A stretch of 64,000 nucleotides of DNA from JBKBII01 sp046299415 (GCA_046299415.1 JBKBII010000002.1:1-64000); one strand, 5' to 3'. Positions 35,897 through 45,668 are shown, counted from the first letter of the stretch. Translations and numbers: made by a program. Notes: generated by a model from the letters alone, not told the origin.

Positions 35897-36253
35897 TCAG
35901 AAACTCATCGAGCGATCGAACTCGGCGACCGCCCGCACATAGTCGCCCATGCCGGCGTAACGGGCGTTGGGCAGAAGATCAGACTCGGCAATGCCACGAC
36001 CGCGGCCACAGGCCTCACAAACCAGGAACGGCACTTGCGCCTCGACCAGCGCGTCGACCATGTTCTTCATCGGCGGCATATTGTGGCCGACGATCTTGTC
36101 GTAAACGCTTTGCCGCGCGATGTGGACCGCTTCGCCCTGCAGCCAGACGGTCACGTCGTGACCCTGATCCTTCGCCACCTTGGCGGCAATCATGCCGAGC
36201 GAAGCTCGGGTCGGATCATCGGTCCCAGCGGAAACAGCAACGATGAAACGCAT
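35897..36253 (-). CDS. DsrE family protein
   Basis: 118 aa, single-domain DsrE/DsrF-like fold (MRFIVAVSAGTDDPTRASLGMIAAKVAKDQGHDVTVWLQGEAV). A Cys pair sits in LVCEACGRGRGI, at the position where sulfur-carrier members hold a reactive Cys. Members act in sulfur relay or as small peroxide- or thiol-linked proteins; no dsr, tus or sox genes are here, so the role is open. AGGAG precedes the ATG. No operon partner. Confidence 0.82.
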   Translation of the reverse strand: MRFIVAVSAGTDDPTRASLGMIAAKVAKDQGHDVTVWLQGEAVHIARQSVYDKIVGHNMPPMKNMVDALVEAQVPFLVCEACGRGRGIAESDLLPNARYAGMGDYVRAVAEFDRSMSF

Positions 36254-36820
36254 GGTTTTCTCCTTGCATCTTGTTGAACGCTAAGTGTCTGACAGCTCGG
36301 TCGGGAAGATCTTGCGACCCTCGTCGTGCCACGCTCACTAGAATCACCCAAACGCGCCGACATCAATGAAGACTCTCGTTGAGGGTCATTGATAGCGCGA
36401 CGCTCAAAAGGCGTGACCGCGACGCGAAGCGATCACGGTCAGTGTCCCATTCTCGCGCAGAAGCAGATGCAAGCACCCACAAAACAATGAGAGCGCCGTC
36501 GTGAGCGACTCAGCGTCTCTCTCACGGGAGCCGAATCATCGACTTGACCCGAACGCGCATCAGCGATCACCGGCGACGCACAAAAAAACCCGAGACGACG
36601 GCCTCGGGTTTTTTGCGGAGCTGTCCTCGCCATGAGCGCGGCTAGGGCTTGAAGAGGAGGACGCCTGCGCGGCACCACACCGATGTGCACGGCACCCCCG
36701 GATTCACCAAGGCGATCAACGACGGTGGTACTCGAAACCAAGCCTCACAAAACCGCGATAAACGTCCGCCGTCCGAGGTCTCGATGGATCGCCATCATCT
36801 CTATTTGAGCACAAGGTGGA
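36254..36820. other. Intergenic region between the DsrE-family gene and porin 1
   Basis: About 570 bp without a credible gene. It contains the symmetric terminator at 36581-36615. Confidence 0.5.
36581..36615. terminator. Bidirectional terminator-like hairpin
   Basis: CAAAAAAACCCGAG (36581-36594) pairs with CTCGGGTTTTTTG (36603-36615) around a short loop, leaving A- and T-runs for both strands. It lies about 206 bp beyond the porin 1 stop (minus strand) and may end that transcript. Confidence 0.75.
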
Positions 36821-37711
36821 TCAAAACGCGTGCCGCACACCAACCGTGAACTGGGTCAAATCCTTACCCGCCAAGGTACGGTTCTTGTCCTCGGTGAACA
36901 CCGAAGCAAATGCCGCAGTACGGCCGCTAAAATTGTAGGCCGCTTCGAGACCGAATTCCGTCGCGTCAGAACCGCCGTCAAAGTCGATGTAACGCACGGC
37001 GGCTTTCAGGCCCACTCGACCAAAGTCATAGGTCAACGGGGCGATAAAGACGTCAGCGATCTTGTCGAAACTTTGATAGAGCAAGCCAACGCTCAGATCG
37101 CCAGCCGCATACATGGCCCCAACTTGATAGTTGGTCGCGTCTTCACCGTCGATATATTCGAGACCTGCATTCAACAGCACCGGACCAAGTTCATACATCA
37201 GTCCAAGGCTGACGTCGTAGTCCTTGTTGGCCCCCGACAGGTCATCGTTCATCACCGACAGCATCGCCTGGAAACCACCAAAGCTCGGCGTGGTATACAA
37301 CAAACCTGAAACGGATCCTTCCGACAGCGGCTCGAGCGAATCGGCTGCAAGGCCGTCAAAAATATCAAAGTGGTCGTAATTCAGGCCAAAAGCGTTGTCA
37401 TCGAGCCCGACAGTCAACGAACCGAAGCCGCCTTCAAGACCGGCGATCAAGATCGATGTTTCGGTTCCGCCGTTCGGAATCACGTCCATCTCCACGGTGA
37501 AGAAAGCGCTGGCACCCCCGCCGAGGTCTTCACCGCCGGTGATACCGACGTAAGTATCACCGTAGGACTGGGTGACGAGCCGATCATCGCCGTCGTCGAG
37601 GAATCCGATTTCGTACTGAAAATTTCCGTACAGCGTGGTCTCTGCCGACGCTACAAGCGGAGCAGCCGCGACCAGAGCAGCGATAGAAGAGGCGAGCAAT
37701 TGTTTTTTCAT
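36821..37711 (-). CDS. Gram-negative general porin (porin 1)
   Basis: 296 aa outer-membrane beta-barrel. Signal peptide MKKQLLASSIAALVAAAPLVASA, then ETTLYGNFQYEIG, the usual first strand of proteobacterial porins. The body shows alternating hydrophobic and polar strands and the conserved loop/strand segment GGEDLGGGASAFFTVEMD and TPSFGGFQAML. The chain ends VGVRHAF with the C-terminal Phe needed for Bam assembly. It is highly acidic (many Asp). The paralogue at 44703 shares the signal peptide, the GGEDLGGG segment and the VRH-[AS]-F end. Substrate selectivity is unknown. Confidence 0.93.
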   Translation of the reverse strand: MKKQLLASSIAALVAAAPLVASAETTLYGNFQYEIGFLDDGDDRLVTQSYGDTYVGITGGEDLGGGASAFFTVEMDVIPNGGTETSILIAGLEGGFGSLTVGLDDNAFGLNYDHFDIFDGLAADSLEPLSEGSVSGLLYTTPSFGGFQAMLSVMNDDLSGANKDYDVSLGLMYELGPVLLNAGLEYIDGEDATNYQVGAMYAAGDLSVGLLYQSFDKIADVFIAPLTYDFGRVGLKAAVRYIDFDGGSDATEFGLEAAYNFSGRTAAFASVFTEDKNRTLAGKDLTQFTVGVRHAF

Positions 37712-37845
37712 GGCGATTCTCTCAACGTAAGAGGCTTGGCGAAACCTTCCAACTGATGATCAGGCCAAGCGAGGGTCAGGAACGGCGACCGCCGAGCCCC
37801 GCAGCGACTCGGTTGCGACGGCGACTCATGGCAATTCACAGTTTC

Positions 37846-37874
37846 TTTATATTCGAACGAGATCACCGCTTCAA
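37846..37874 (-). promoter_or_regulatory. Sigma-70 promoter of porin 1
   Basis: On the minus strand TTGAAG (37869-37874), 17 bp, TATAAA (37846-37851), about 135 bp before the porin ATG. The porin 2 promoter has the same boxes (TTGAAA, 17 bp, TATAAA), which supports both. Confidence 0.75.
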
Positions 37875-37913
37875 TCGAGTTTGTCGTTTTTTTTCTACAT
37901 TTTCCAGACTTTT

Positions 37914-37932
37914 GTTGTACACGCACAACAAA
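37914..37932. promoter_or_regulatory. Dyad motif upstream of the porin 1 promoter
   Basis: GTTGTACACGCACAACAAA: GTTGT and ACAAC arms 6 bp apart, the arms extending to 8 bp (37911-37932). It lies 39 bp upstream of the -35 box. A near-identical motif lies 40 bp upstream of the -35 box of porin 2. Likely binding site of a shared regulator. Confidence 0.65.
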
Positions 37933-38621
37933 CGTGCAAGGAGCAGCGCGGTTGCACCCAGTCGACTCAACATTGCACCGCGATGGATCATGCGGACCCG
38001 ATGTCACGCTAATTAGAGTGCTTGACCAAGCCCACGCACGCCATGCTGGCTTCGCCGACCCTCCTGATGGCTTACGACCCCTCGACCACGCGTTGCACAC
38101 TCGGCGCATCCATCGAGGCACCAAGGCCGGCGCGAAGAGCAAACGTCGGCTCGACGGCGTTACCGAGGCATTTCGGAGAGGCACCGCAGTAAAGCACCGA
38201 CATGTAGCCGACCGCGCCATCGTGCCCTGCGAAGGCGCCCCGCCGGCATTTCAGAGGACTCGATCGATCACAAAAGCCTCGATCAACCACGAGAGCAGCG
38301 TCTGATCAGGACGTTTAGGATACGACGTCGACTCGTTTAAGTGCAGTGCAAAAATACAACAAAGGCGTACGCTCAATCGCGATGTGAACTCGGCTGGCGT
38401 TGTGCGGAAGACACATCAAGGTCACGCGTTAGGCTCAGCGAATGCACCCGTTGACGGTCACGGACGCCGTTTGAACTTGCAGAGACGCCGAATGACTTGC
38501 CCCACGGACCGGCGCCGCGTTGCGCGATTCTCGCTTCGGGCGCCTTGCGCTGATTCGCACTCGCGGCTTCCTTCAGCGTTTTCTCGCCTGTTACTCGAGG
38601 CTGTTTCTCGGGGCTATTACC

Positions 38622-41600
38622 TTAAGCTGCCGCATCCGCGACGCCCGTGGATTTGGGCCGTTCAGCGGCGAACACTTCATACCCGATATGAGGAGCCAGC
38701 CAGCGCTCCGCCTCGGCGACCGTCATGCCCTTGCGCCGCGCATAGTCTTCGACCTGATCGCGGTTGATTTTTCCAAGGCCGAAGTAACGCGACTCGGGGT
38801 GTGCAAAGTACCACCCCGAAACGGCCGAAACAGGCAGCATTGCAAAGTTCTCTGTAAGCGTCATGCCTGCGTTGCCTTCGGGATTCAAAAGTGACCACAG
38901 CAGAGCTTTCTCCGTGTGTTCAGGACAAGCAGGGTACCCGGGCGCCGGGCGGATGCCCTGATATTTCTCTGCGATCAGATCCTCGTTGCTCAAGGCCTCG
39001 TCGGGTTGATAGCCCCACAGCTCCCGCCGAACGCGCTGATGCAGCGCCTCGGCAAAGGCTTCGGCGAATCGGTCGGCAAGGCTTTTCAACAAGATCGCAT
39101 GGTAGTCATCGTGTTCAACTTCAAATTGGCGGATACGCTGCTCGAGCTGAACCCCTCCCGCGTTGACCGCAAATGCACCGATCCAGTCGATCACACCCGT
39201 CTCGGCCGGTGCGACGAAATCCGACAACGCGTACATCGGTTGCCCGCGACGTTTTTCGGTTTGCTGACGCAAATGATGCAGGCGCAGCAAGGGCTCGCGA
39301 CCTTGGTCATCGCGGTAGAGCTGAATATCGTCACTGTCGACCTGTTGGGCCGGGAAGAATCCCACCACGCCACGGCACGTCAACCAGCGTTCCTCGATGA
39401 TGCGCTCGAGCATCTGCTGCGCGTCAGCAAACAGCTTGCGTGCTTCCTCACCGACAATCTCATCATCCAGAATTCGCGGATAAGCCGCATGCAATTGCCA
39501 TGAGTGAAAGAACGGCGTCCAATCGAAATGCTCGCTGATCTGCCGCAGATCGTAATCATCGAACCGCAAAACGGCTCCGCCCTCATCGCGGCGCAGAAAG
39601 CACAGGTCGTCGCCAAAGGTCGCCTCGCGATCAAGAACGCGAGGGCGCGGCGGACGATAGTCTCTCCATTCGATCGCCGGACGGCTCGCACGAGCCTGCT
39701 CGAGAGTCAACCATTTGATTCTCTGCTTGCGCCCAGCCAGGCCTTCGCGTAGCTCGGCGTACTCCGCCCGTATATTCGCAGCAAAAGTCTCGCGCAGCTC
39801 AGGGCTAATCAGACTCTGCGCCACGCCAACCGCCCGCGACGCATCCTTGACCCAGACGACCGGCCCGGAATAATTAGGCTCGATCTTCACAGCCGTGTGC
39901 GCACGTGACGTCGTCGCCCCGCCAATCATCAGGGGCGTCTGAAAACCCTGACGTTCGAGTTCGGCAGCCAAATGCGCCATTTCTTCGAGCGATGGCGTGA
40001 TCAAGCCTGACAAGCCGATCACGTCGACGTCGTGTTTGCGAGCTTCATCCAGGATCTTCTGCGCCGGCACCATGACGCCGAGATCGATCACCTCGAAGTT
40101 ATTGCATTGCAGCACGACACCTACAATATTTTTCCCGATGTCATGCACATCGCCTTTCACCGTCGCCATCAGAATTCGGCCGTTACTCTCGCCACCACCT
40201 GACTTCTCGGCCTCAATGAAGGGGATCAAGTGTGCAACCGCCTTTTTCATCACGCGGGCGCTCTTGACCACCTGCGGCAGAAACATCTTGCCCTCGCCGA
40301 ACAGATCGCCGACGACATTCATGCCGTCCATCAGTGGCCCCTCGATGACCTGAATCGGCCGATCGAACTGCAACCGGGCCTCTTCGGTGTCCTCGACGGC
40401 GAAGCTATCGATGCCCTTCACGAGCGCATGCTGAAGGCGCTTTGCCACCGGCCACGTGCGCCACTCCAGATCTTCCTTTTTCTCGGCGCCAGTCTGGCCG
40501 CGATACTTTTCCGCAAGATCTAGCAATCGCTCGGTGGCGTCGTCGCGCCGATCGAGAACGACATCCTCGCAAGCTTCGCGCAGTTCCGGATCGATGTCGT
40601 CGTATACCGCGAGCTGGCCCGCGTTGACGATCCCCATGTCCATGCCGGCCTTGATGGCGTGGTACAGGAACACGGCGTGAATGGCCTCGCGCACCGGCTC
40701 ATTGCCGCGAAACGAAAATGATACGTTAGAGACACCGCCAGAGATCAGCGCGTGTGGGCATTCGGATTTAATACGCCGCGTCGCTTCGATGAAATCGACA
40801 CCGTAGTGGTTGTGTTCCTCGATCCCTGTTGCAATCGCGAAGATATTCGGATCGAAGATGATGTCTTCGGCCGGAAAGCCGACGACCTCAGTTAGCAACC
40901 GGTAGGCGCGCGAACAAATCTCGACCTTGCGCGCCTCCGTATCCGCCTGCCCCTTCTCGTCGAAGGCCATCACGATCACCGCCGCGCCGTAGCGCCGACA
41001 CAGCCGCGCCTGCTCGATGAACTTTGCTTCGCCTTCCTTCATCGAAATCGAGTTGACGATCGGCTTGCCTTGAACGCATTGCAGTCCCGCTTCAAGGATC
41101 TCGAACTTCGACGAGTCGATCATGATCGGCACGCGAGCGATTTCGGGTTCGCCAGCGATCAGATTCAGGAATCGCACCATCGCGCTCTCGGACTCGAGCA
41201 TGCCCTCGTCCATGTTGATATCGATGATCTGAGCGCCGTTGTTGACCTGTTCGAGGGCCACCTCCAAGGCCTCGGAGTATTGCCCCTCACGAATGAGACG
41301 CAGGAACTTCCGCGAACCCGTCACGTTGGTCCGTTCACCGACGTTGACGAACAACGATTCAGCGGTGATGTTGAGCGGCTCGAGTCCGGCCAGTCGACAG
41401 GCTGGCGCGATCTCCGGTGGCTTACGCGGCGGATACCGCGTGGCCGCTTCGGCGATTGCCTGGATATGCTCGGGGCGCGTCCCGCAGCAGCCGCCGACAA
41501 TGTTGAGAAATCCAGCCCTGGCCCAATCCTCGATCTCTGCCGCAGTCTCGGCGGGCGTCTCGTCGTAATCGCCAAACTCGTTAGGTAAACCCGCATTCGG

Positions 41601-42470
41601 ATGAACGCTTACGAACACATCAGCGATGCGAGAGAGCTCCTCGACGTACGGTCGCAGCTCCTTCGCGCCGAGCGCACAGTTCAAGCCGATTGACAGAGGT
41701 TCGGCATGTCGCAGCGAGTTCCAGAACGCCTCCGTCGTCTGGCCGGACAACGTTCGCCCAGACGCGTCGGTTATCGTCCCGGAGATCATGATTGGCAAAC
41801 GAAATCCGATCTGATCAAACACCTGCTGCACTGCGAACACGGCCGCCTTCGCATTGAGTGTGTCGAACACCGTCTCGATCAGAATCAGATCGACACCGCC
41901 CTCGATCAGCGCATAGGCGGCTTCGGCGTAGGCCTCGCTCAGCTCGCGATACGTCACGTTGCGCTTGGCGGGGTCGTTGACGTCAGGCGAAATACTCGCC
42001 GTGCGGTTGGTCGGGCCGAGAACGCCGGCCACGTATCGCGGTTTGTCCGGCGTGCGTAAGCTAAATTCGTCTGCGGCCTCCCGTGCCAGCCGCGCAGCCT
42101 CCCGATTGAGCTCCGGCACGAGGGCTTCCATGCCGTAGTCCGCCATCGCGATCGTCGTACCGTTGAAGGTATTCGTCTCGATGATATCGGCGCCGGCCTC
42201 AAGATAATCTCGATGGATCTGGCCGATGATATCTGGGCGGGTCAACACCAAAAGATCGTTGTTGCCTTGAAGATCGCGCGGCCAGTCGGCAAACCGATGA
42301 CCGCGAAAATCCGCCTCCTCCAGCTTGTAGGCCTGGATCAAGGTCCCCATGCCGCCATCAAGCACGTGCACACGCTTCGCGATGGCCGCGCGCAAAGCTT
42401 CGCTGCAGGCCCGCACCTCTTGCGGATCGCGCCCGATCGCTGATGGGCGCCCTGTCGAATCCTTCGCCAT
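38622..42470 (-). CDS. metH: Methionine synthase, cobalamin-dependent
   Basis: 1282 aa from ATG 42470 (E. coli MetH 1227). It transfers a methyl group from methyltetrahydrofolate to homocysteine through cobalamin. Modules in order: homocysteine-binding barrel (VLDGGMGTLIQ, zinc cysteines in the GGCCGT segment); pterin-binding barrel (FVNVGERTNVTGSRKF); cobalamin domains with DVHDIGKNIVGVVLQCNNFEV (the His of DxHxxG ligates cobalt); and the C-terminal reactivation domain (RPAPGYPACPEHTEK). GAGGG precedes 42470. The frame is open upstream, with an ATG and AGGA at 42653, which would add a 61-residue Ser/Gly/Pro-rich extension not seen in E. coli, so the true start is uncertain. Single-gene unit. 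Confidence 0.95.
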   Translation of the reverse strand: MAKDSTGRPSAIGRDPQEVRACSEALRAAIAKRVHVLDGGMGTLIQAYKLEEADFRGHRFADWPRDLQGNNDLLVLTRPDIIGQIHRDYLEAGADIIETNTFNGTTIAMADYGMEALVPELNREAARLAREAADEFSLRTPDKPRYVAGVLGPTNRTASISPDVNDPAKRNVTYRELSEAYAEAAYALIEGGVDLILIETVFDTLNAKAAVFAVQQVFDQIGFRLPIMISGTITDASGRTLSGQTTEAFWNSLRHAEPLSIGLNCALGAKELRPYVEELSRIADVFVSVHPNAGLPNEFGDYDETPAETAAEIEDWARAGFLNIVGGCCGTRPEHIQAIAEAATRYPPRKPPEIAPACRLAGLEPLNITAESLFVNVGERTNVTGSRKFLRLIREGQYSEALEVALEQVNNGAQIIDINMDEGMLESESAMVRFLNLIAGEPEIARVPIMIDSSKFEILEAGLQCVQGKPIVNSISMKEGEAKFIEQARLCRRYGAAVIVMAFDEKGQADTEARKVEICSRAYRLLTEVVGFPAEDIIFDPNIFAIATGIEEHNHYGVDFIEATRRIKSECPHALISGGVSNVSFSFRGNEPVREAIHAVFLYHAIKAGMDMGIVNAGQLAVYDDIDPELREACEDVVLDRRDDATERLLDLAEKYRGQTGAEKKEDLEWRTWPVAKRLQHALVKGIDSFAVEDTEEARLQFDRPIQVIEGPLMDGMNVVGDLFGEGKMFLPQVVKSARVMKKAVAHLIPFIEAEKSGGGESNGRILMATVKGDVHDIGKNIVGVVLQCNNFEVIDLGVMVPAQKILDEARKHDVDVIGLSGLITPSLEEMAHLAAELERQGFQTPLMIGGATTSRAHTAVKIEPNYSGPVVWVKDASRAVGVAQSLISPELRETFAANIRAEYAELREGLAGRKQRIKWLTLEQARASRPAIEWRDYRPPRPRVLDREATFGDDLCFLRRDEGGAVLRFDDYDLRQISEHFDWTPFFHSWQLHAAYPRILDDEIVGEEARKLFADAQQMLERIIEERWLTCRGVVGFFPAQQVDSDDIQLYRDDQGREPLLRLHHLRQQTEKRRGQPMYALSDFVAPAETGVIDWIGAFAVNAGGVQLEQRIRQFEVEHDDYHAILLKSLADRFAEAFAEALHQRVRRELWGYQPDEALSNEDLIAEKYQGIRPAPGYPACPEHTEKALLWSLLNPEGNAGMTLTENFAMLPVSAVSGWYFAHPESRYFGLGKINRDQVEDYARRKGMTVAEAERWLAPHIGYEVFAAERPKSTGVADAAA

Positions 42471-42653
42471 GGAGAGGCCCTCGGTTTCGGCCGCCGGCGA
42501 ATGACCTCCGCGTCCATCCTGGGGCCTCGAGATGGCCGGCGACCCGTCGTCAGTCGATTCCGGGTGATTGGAATCGGCCCGAAAAGATACGGCCTGAGCC
42601 GATTCGGAGCCGGACGGTTTTGAGCTCGAGAGCGTGGCGTTTGAAAAATCCAT

Positions 42654-43676
42654 GAGCGTCCTATCAACAACAAGCGTCCGCAGGAAGGCACCGCCGCCGC
42701 GAACGTCGGCTTCGTCTGACGAGACCGGGAAGGCGTTCCAGAAAAACCTCGAGGCTTCCGTGATGGCCCCGGTCATCGTTTTGGCGGACAAGCCTCGACT
42801 GCAAAGAGCACCAAATCTAACCACGGTGCGCGAGCGGTGCCTGTTGACCCACTCCCCGCAATGCCAACCGCCGATTCGATGACCGTGATCTTGCTTGCTC
42901 CAGACCTGAATCCAACGACTGACGCGAGTTGCCGCGAGGAACTACAGGACGGGTGCCGTAAAACGGCGTTTAACCCAGATAGGGTACTGGATGTGAACCC
43001 ATCATGATGGTTCCCACGTCAGGTGCGCCTCGAACCACAGCCGAACGCGTCCGCGCCTCCGTGGTTCGCTACAGTTTTCCGGGGTCGGCTCTCCGACGTC
43101 AGCTTCTCATCGTCGGCATCGAGTGGCCAAAGTGGCGGCTGCAGGCCCGAAGTGCGCCGCGATTGCAACCCCATGCCCAAACGACTCGAACGAGCCTCCG
43201 AAACGAAACGTGTGCCGCTCATCCGCCGCGTGGCAGCCAACTGGCGCAGTTCGGAAGTGCCGTTGCTGACCCGGCGGGTCGCCTCAGACTGGGAACATTC
43301 GATGCCGGCTCCGAATGCGATCTCGACACGCTTGATGACGCCCTGAGCGGGATGCCATGCGAGGCGACCAGGCTCGAGTCGCGAGACATCCAATGTCATT
43401 CGCCGAAGGTGCTAGAGCGCTTTCGCTGTCGCGACTGTCTCGGCGTCCTAGGTGTAGCACTTTCTTGTTCAACGAAGCCAACTCTTGCAAGATGAAGTCG
43501 ATGCCGAGCGTGTTCCAGCAGAGCTGACAACGCCCAGCTTCCATCTGAGGCGGTGCCTTCGTGAGACCAAACCTCGCGGGTGACGTGTCCCTCGACGCCA
43601 ATCGGTCATCCGTAAAAAAGGCAAAGCTTCGTCGGCAAGGCCGCCACAGATCAGCAACATCGGCACCGGAGGACGT
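42654..43676. other. 1 kb divergent region metH/bpt
   Basis: No gene I can support, although frames are open on both strands because of GC bias. The aat gene often found beside bpt is absent. An imperfect inverted repeat centred on CCATCATGATGG (42999-43010) and a small hairpin GCCGT-AAA-ACGGC near 42955-42967 are the only structured elements. I see no cobalamin or SAH riboswitch core. Confidence 0.45.
42993..43017. repeat. Imperfect inverted repeat upstream of metH
   Basis: A perfect 12 bp palindrome CCATCATGATGG (42999-43010) lies within flanks GTGAAC and GTTCCCAC that pair with one bulge. It lies about 340 bp upstream of the nearer metH start. It does not match MetJ or MetR sites. Confidence 0.5.
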
Positions 43677-44390
43677 ATGGAAGTGCATTCACCCGCATCC
43701 ATCGCATGGTTCATGACCGCCCCGCAACATTGTCCGTACATCGACGGCCGAACGATGCAGACCGTACTTGTCGATCCAAGCGCACGATTGAGTGCCCACG
43801 GCTTTGGACAGCTGCTGGCTGAAGGCTTTCGCCGTAGTGGTCGCTTCGTGTATCGCCATCAATGTGAAGACTGTCGCGCCTGTGTCCCGGTCCGTATCGC
43901 GGTGGATCAGTTTCAGCCCAACCGGCGGCTACGCCGTATCGCACATCGTAATCACGATCTGGTCCTTCAGTTGCCACAGCAAATCGACATCGACGAACAC
44001 GTCGATCTGCTGACACGATATCTTGCGGCGCGCCACGCCGGGGGCGGCATGGATCACACGGGGCAACATGAATATCGCGGCATGCTGGAATCCCGCCACG
44101 CGCAAGCGCTGCCGATCGAGCTGCGACTTGAGGGGCGACTCGTCGCGGTGGGTGTAACCGACCGAACGCCACGGGGTTTATCGGCGATGTATAGCTTCTT
44201 TGATCCGCTGCTGGAGAAGCGAAGCTTGGGCCATTACATGATCTTGAACCAGGTCGAGCTGGCACGCACATGGCACCTGCCGCACGTGTATCTCGGCTAT
44301 TGGATCCCGGAATGTCGCAAGATGGCTTACAAGATAGGTTTCCCATCTGTCGAAAAGCGCGGGCGCGACGGCCGGTGGCACACTGTCTGA
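43677..44390 (+). CDS. bpt: Aspartate/glutamate leucyltransferase (Bpt, arginyltransferase family)
   Basis: 237 aa, the length usual for bacterial Bpt. It attaches Leu from Leu-tRNA to proteins with N-terminal Asp or Glu, marking them for ClpAP through the N-degron pathway. The N-terminal cysteine segment CPYIDGRTMQTVLVDP and the pair CEDCRACVPVRIAVDQF match the family, as do SAMYSFFDPLLEKRSLGHYMILNQV and the C-terminal LGYWIPECRKMAYKIGFPS. GGAGGA precedes the ATG. It stands alone; aat and infA, common neighbours, are not present. Confidence 0.94.
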   Translation: MEVHSPASIAWFMTAPQHCPYIDGRTMQTVLVDPSARLSAHGFGQLLAEGFRRSGRFVYRHQCEDCRACVPVRIAVDQFQPNRRLRRIAHRNHDLVLQLPQQIDIDEHVDLLTRYLAARHAGGGMDHTGQHEYRGMLESRHAQALPIELRLEGRLVAVGVTDRTPRGLSAMYSFFDPLLEKRSLGHYMILNQVELARTWHLPHVYLGYWIPECRKMAYKIGFPSVEKRGRDGRWHTV

Positions 44391-44595
44391 ATCCGACCGT
44401 AACGGTCGATAGCTGAAGGCGTACGCTCGCTTGAGCTGGATACCTCTCGACACCTCAGAGGCATTGCGAACGCGGGGCACGAATCACACACCGTTCGATC
44501 GAGCACAGCGGACGAGCATCGCATGCAGCGATATCCGCGGCCGACCACCAGCGCCTAATCGCAAGGCAAGCCATCGCCCAAAACGTTTCTTCAAC

Positions 44596-44622
44596 AAAAA
44601 AACCCGGCTTACGAGCCGGGTT
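44596..44622 (-). terminator. Terminator of porin 2
   Basis: AACCCGGCT (44601-44609) and AGCCGGGTT (44614-44622) form a 9 bp stem with a TACG (minus strand CGTA) loop; on the minus strand a run of seven T follows. A textbook rho-independent terminator about 80 bp after the porin 2 stop. Confidence 0.88.
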
Positions 44623-44651
44623 CCGAATGATCCCACGTAATCAGGGATCAG

Positions 44652-44692
44652 ATCTGCGAATCGAACCGATTGGAATCGGTCCGATCGCAGAT
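44652..44692. repeat. Second 3' UTR hairpin after porin 2
   Basis: ATCTGCGA...TCGCAGAT outer arms and ACCGATT/AATCGGT inner arms around GG, almost continuous pairing over 41 bp. It lies between the porin 2 stop (44703) and the terminator and would be transcribed at the 3' end of the mRNA. It may protect the message or act as an RNA processing site. Confidence 0.6.
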
Positions 44693-44702
44693 TTACGTGC
44701 TT

Positions 44703-45668
44703 TTAGAAGCTGTGACGAACGCCGACCGAGAAGTGCGTGGCGTCGGTGTCGTTGGTGGTCCACAAGTTCGCCATAGCCTGGGTACGACGGCTCAGGAAGT
44801 AGCTGGCGCCGAGCGCGAAATCGGTGGCGTCGTTGTCCTGATCCGGATCGGTGTACTGAATGGCCGCACGCAGACCAATGTTACCCATGCGATAGGTGAT
44901 CGGCAGGGTGTAGGTGAAATCGTCGTCACCGTTCGCATTTTCGATGCTCTGGAACAACAGACCGACCATCAGACCGCCGCCGCTGTACGACGCACCGACC
45001 GAGAAGTTGTTTATGTTGTCGTCGCCTTCAGGATCGATGGATTCGAGGCCAGCCGACAGCATCACCGGGCCGAGGTTGCCGAGCAAGCTCAGCGCACCGT
45101 AGGTGCTCTTGCCGGTCGGGTCGTTACCAATACCAGGGGCAACGTTGCCAGCCGAGCCAATCAGGCTACCACCAGCCAGCGTCGCGTTGACGGAGAAGCC
45201 GCCGAAGCTCGGTGAACGGTAGTGAATACCCTGGGCACGAGCGTTGTTGCGCGGGATAAAGTTGTTCGCGCCCTGATCAGCAACCGAGGCTTCCGGCAGC
45301 ATGTCGGTGAAGACGCGGAAACGGTTGTTCGCCAGTTTGAACGCGGTGTCCGACTGACCCAGACGCAGCTGACCGAAACCACCGCTCAGACCGACGTTGA
45401 CTTCTTCGTTAGCTGTCCAGCCACTGTTCGGGGCGACAGCACCCTGAATCTGGAACATGGCGCGAAGGCCGCCACCGAGGTCTTCGCCACCACGAACACC
45501 GATACGGGTGCCGCGGTAGGACTGGTTGGCAACGCGGTCGCCATCGGCGTTTTCGACGGCACCCAGTTCGTAGGTGAACTGACCGTACAGAGTGGTTTCA
45601 GCGGACGCGGCGAGCGGTGCGCCGATGAAGGCGGCGGCAACGGCCGCGGCGAGAATCTGCTTTTTCAT
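44703..45668 (-). CDS. Gram-negative general porin (porin 2)
   Basis: 321 aa. Signal peptide MKKQILAAAVAAAFIGAPLAASA, first strand ETTLYGQFTYELG, segment TRIGVRGGEDLGGGLRAMFQIQ, central loop region with PRNNARAQGIHYRSPSFGGFSVNATL, and C-terminal VGVRHSF. A 16-strand trimeric porin of the betaproteobacterial/gammaproteobacterial type is likely. It is a paralogue of the porin at 36821 and shares promoter architecture and an upstream dyad with it. AGGAG lies close before the ATG. It is followed by a strong terminator, so it is monocistronic. Confidence 0.94.
   Translation of the reverse strand: MKKQILAAAVAAAFIGAPLAASAETTLYGQFTYELGAVENADGDRVANQSYRGTRIGVRGGEDLGGGLRAMFQIQGAVAPNSGWTANEEVNVGLSGGFGQLRLGQSDTAFKLANNRFRVFTDMLPEASVADQGANNFIPRNNARAQGIHYRSPSFGGFSVNATLAGGSLIGSAGNVAPGIGNDPTGKSTYGALSLLGNLGPVMLSAGLESIDPEGDDNINNFSVGASYSGGGLMVGLLFQSIENANGDDDFTYTLPITYRMGNIGLRAAIQYTDPDQDNDATDFALGASYFLSRRTQAMANLWTTNDTDATHFSVGVRHSF

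Larger units (their letters stand above)
37712..38621. other. 910 bp region between porin 1 and metH
   Basis: No credible gene. The left half holds the porin promoter (37846-37874) and its upstream dyad (37914-37932), with locally AT-rich sequence around 37840-37935. A minus-strand frame at 37708-38220 has no conserved features and covers the promoter, so it is rejected. Confidence 0.5.
44391..44702. other. Convergent intergenic region bpt/porin 2
   Basis: About 310 bp containing the porin 2 terminator (44596-44622) and a second hairpin (44652-44692); no gene. Confidence 0.55.

Noticed and set aside
37708..38220. 170-codon minus-strand frame upstream of porin 1
   Set aside because: It runs through the porin promoter, is Arg/Ser-rich without domains and fits GC-biased non-coding sequence.
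42825..43000. Cobalamin or SAH riboswitch upstream of metH
   Set aside because: I looked for the conserved cores and did not find them.
43019..43688. Several 100-165 codon frames between metH and bpt
   Set aside because: They overlap on both strands, have no ribosome sites and no family signature.
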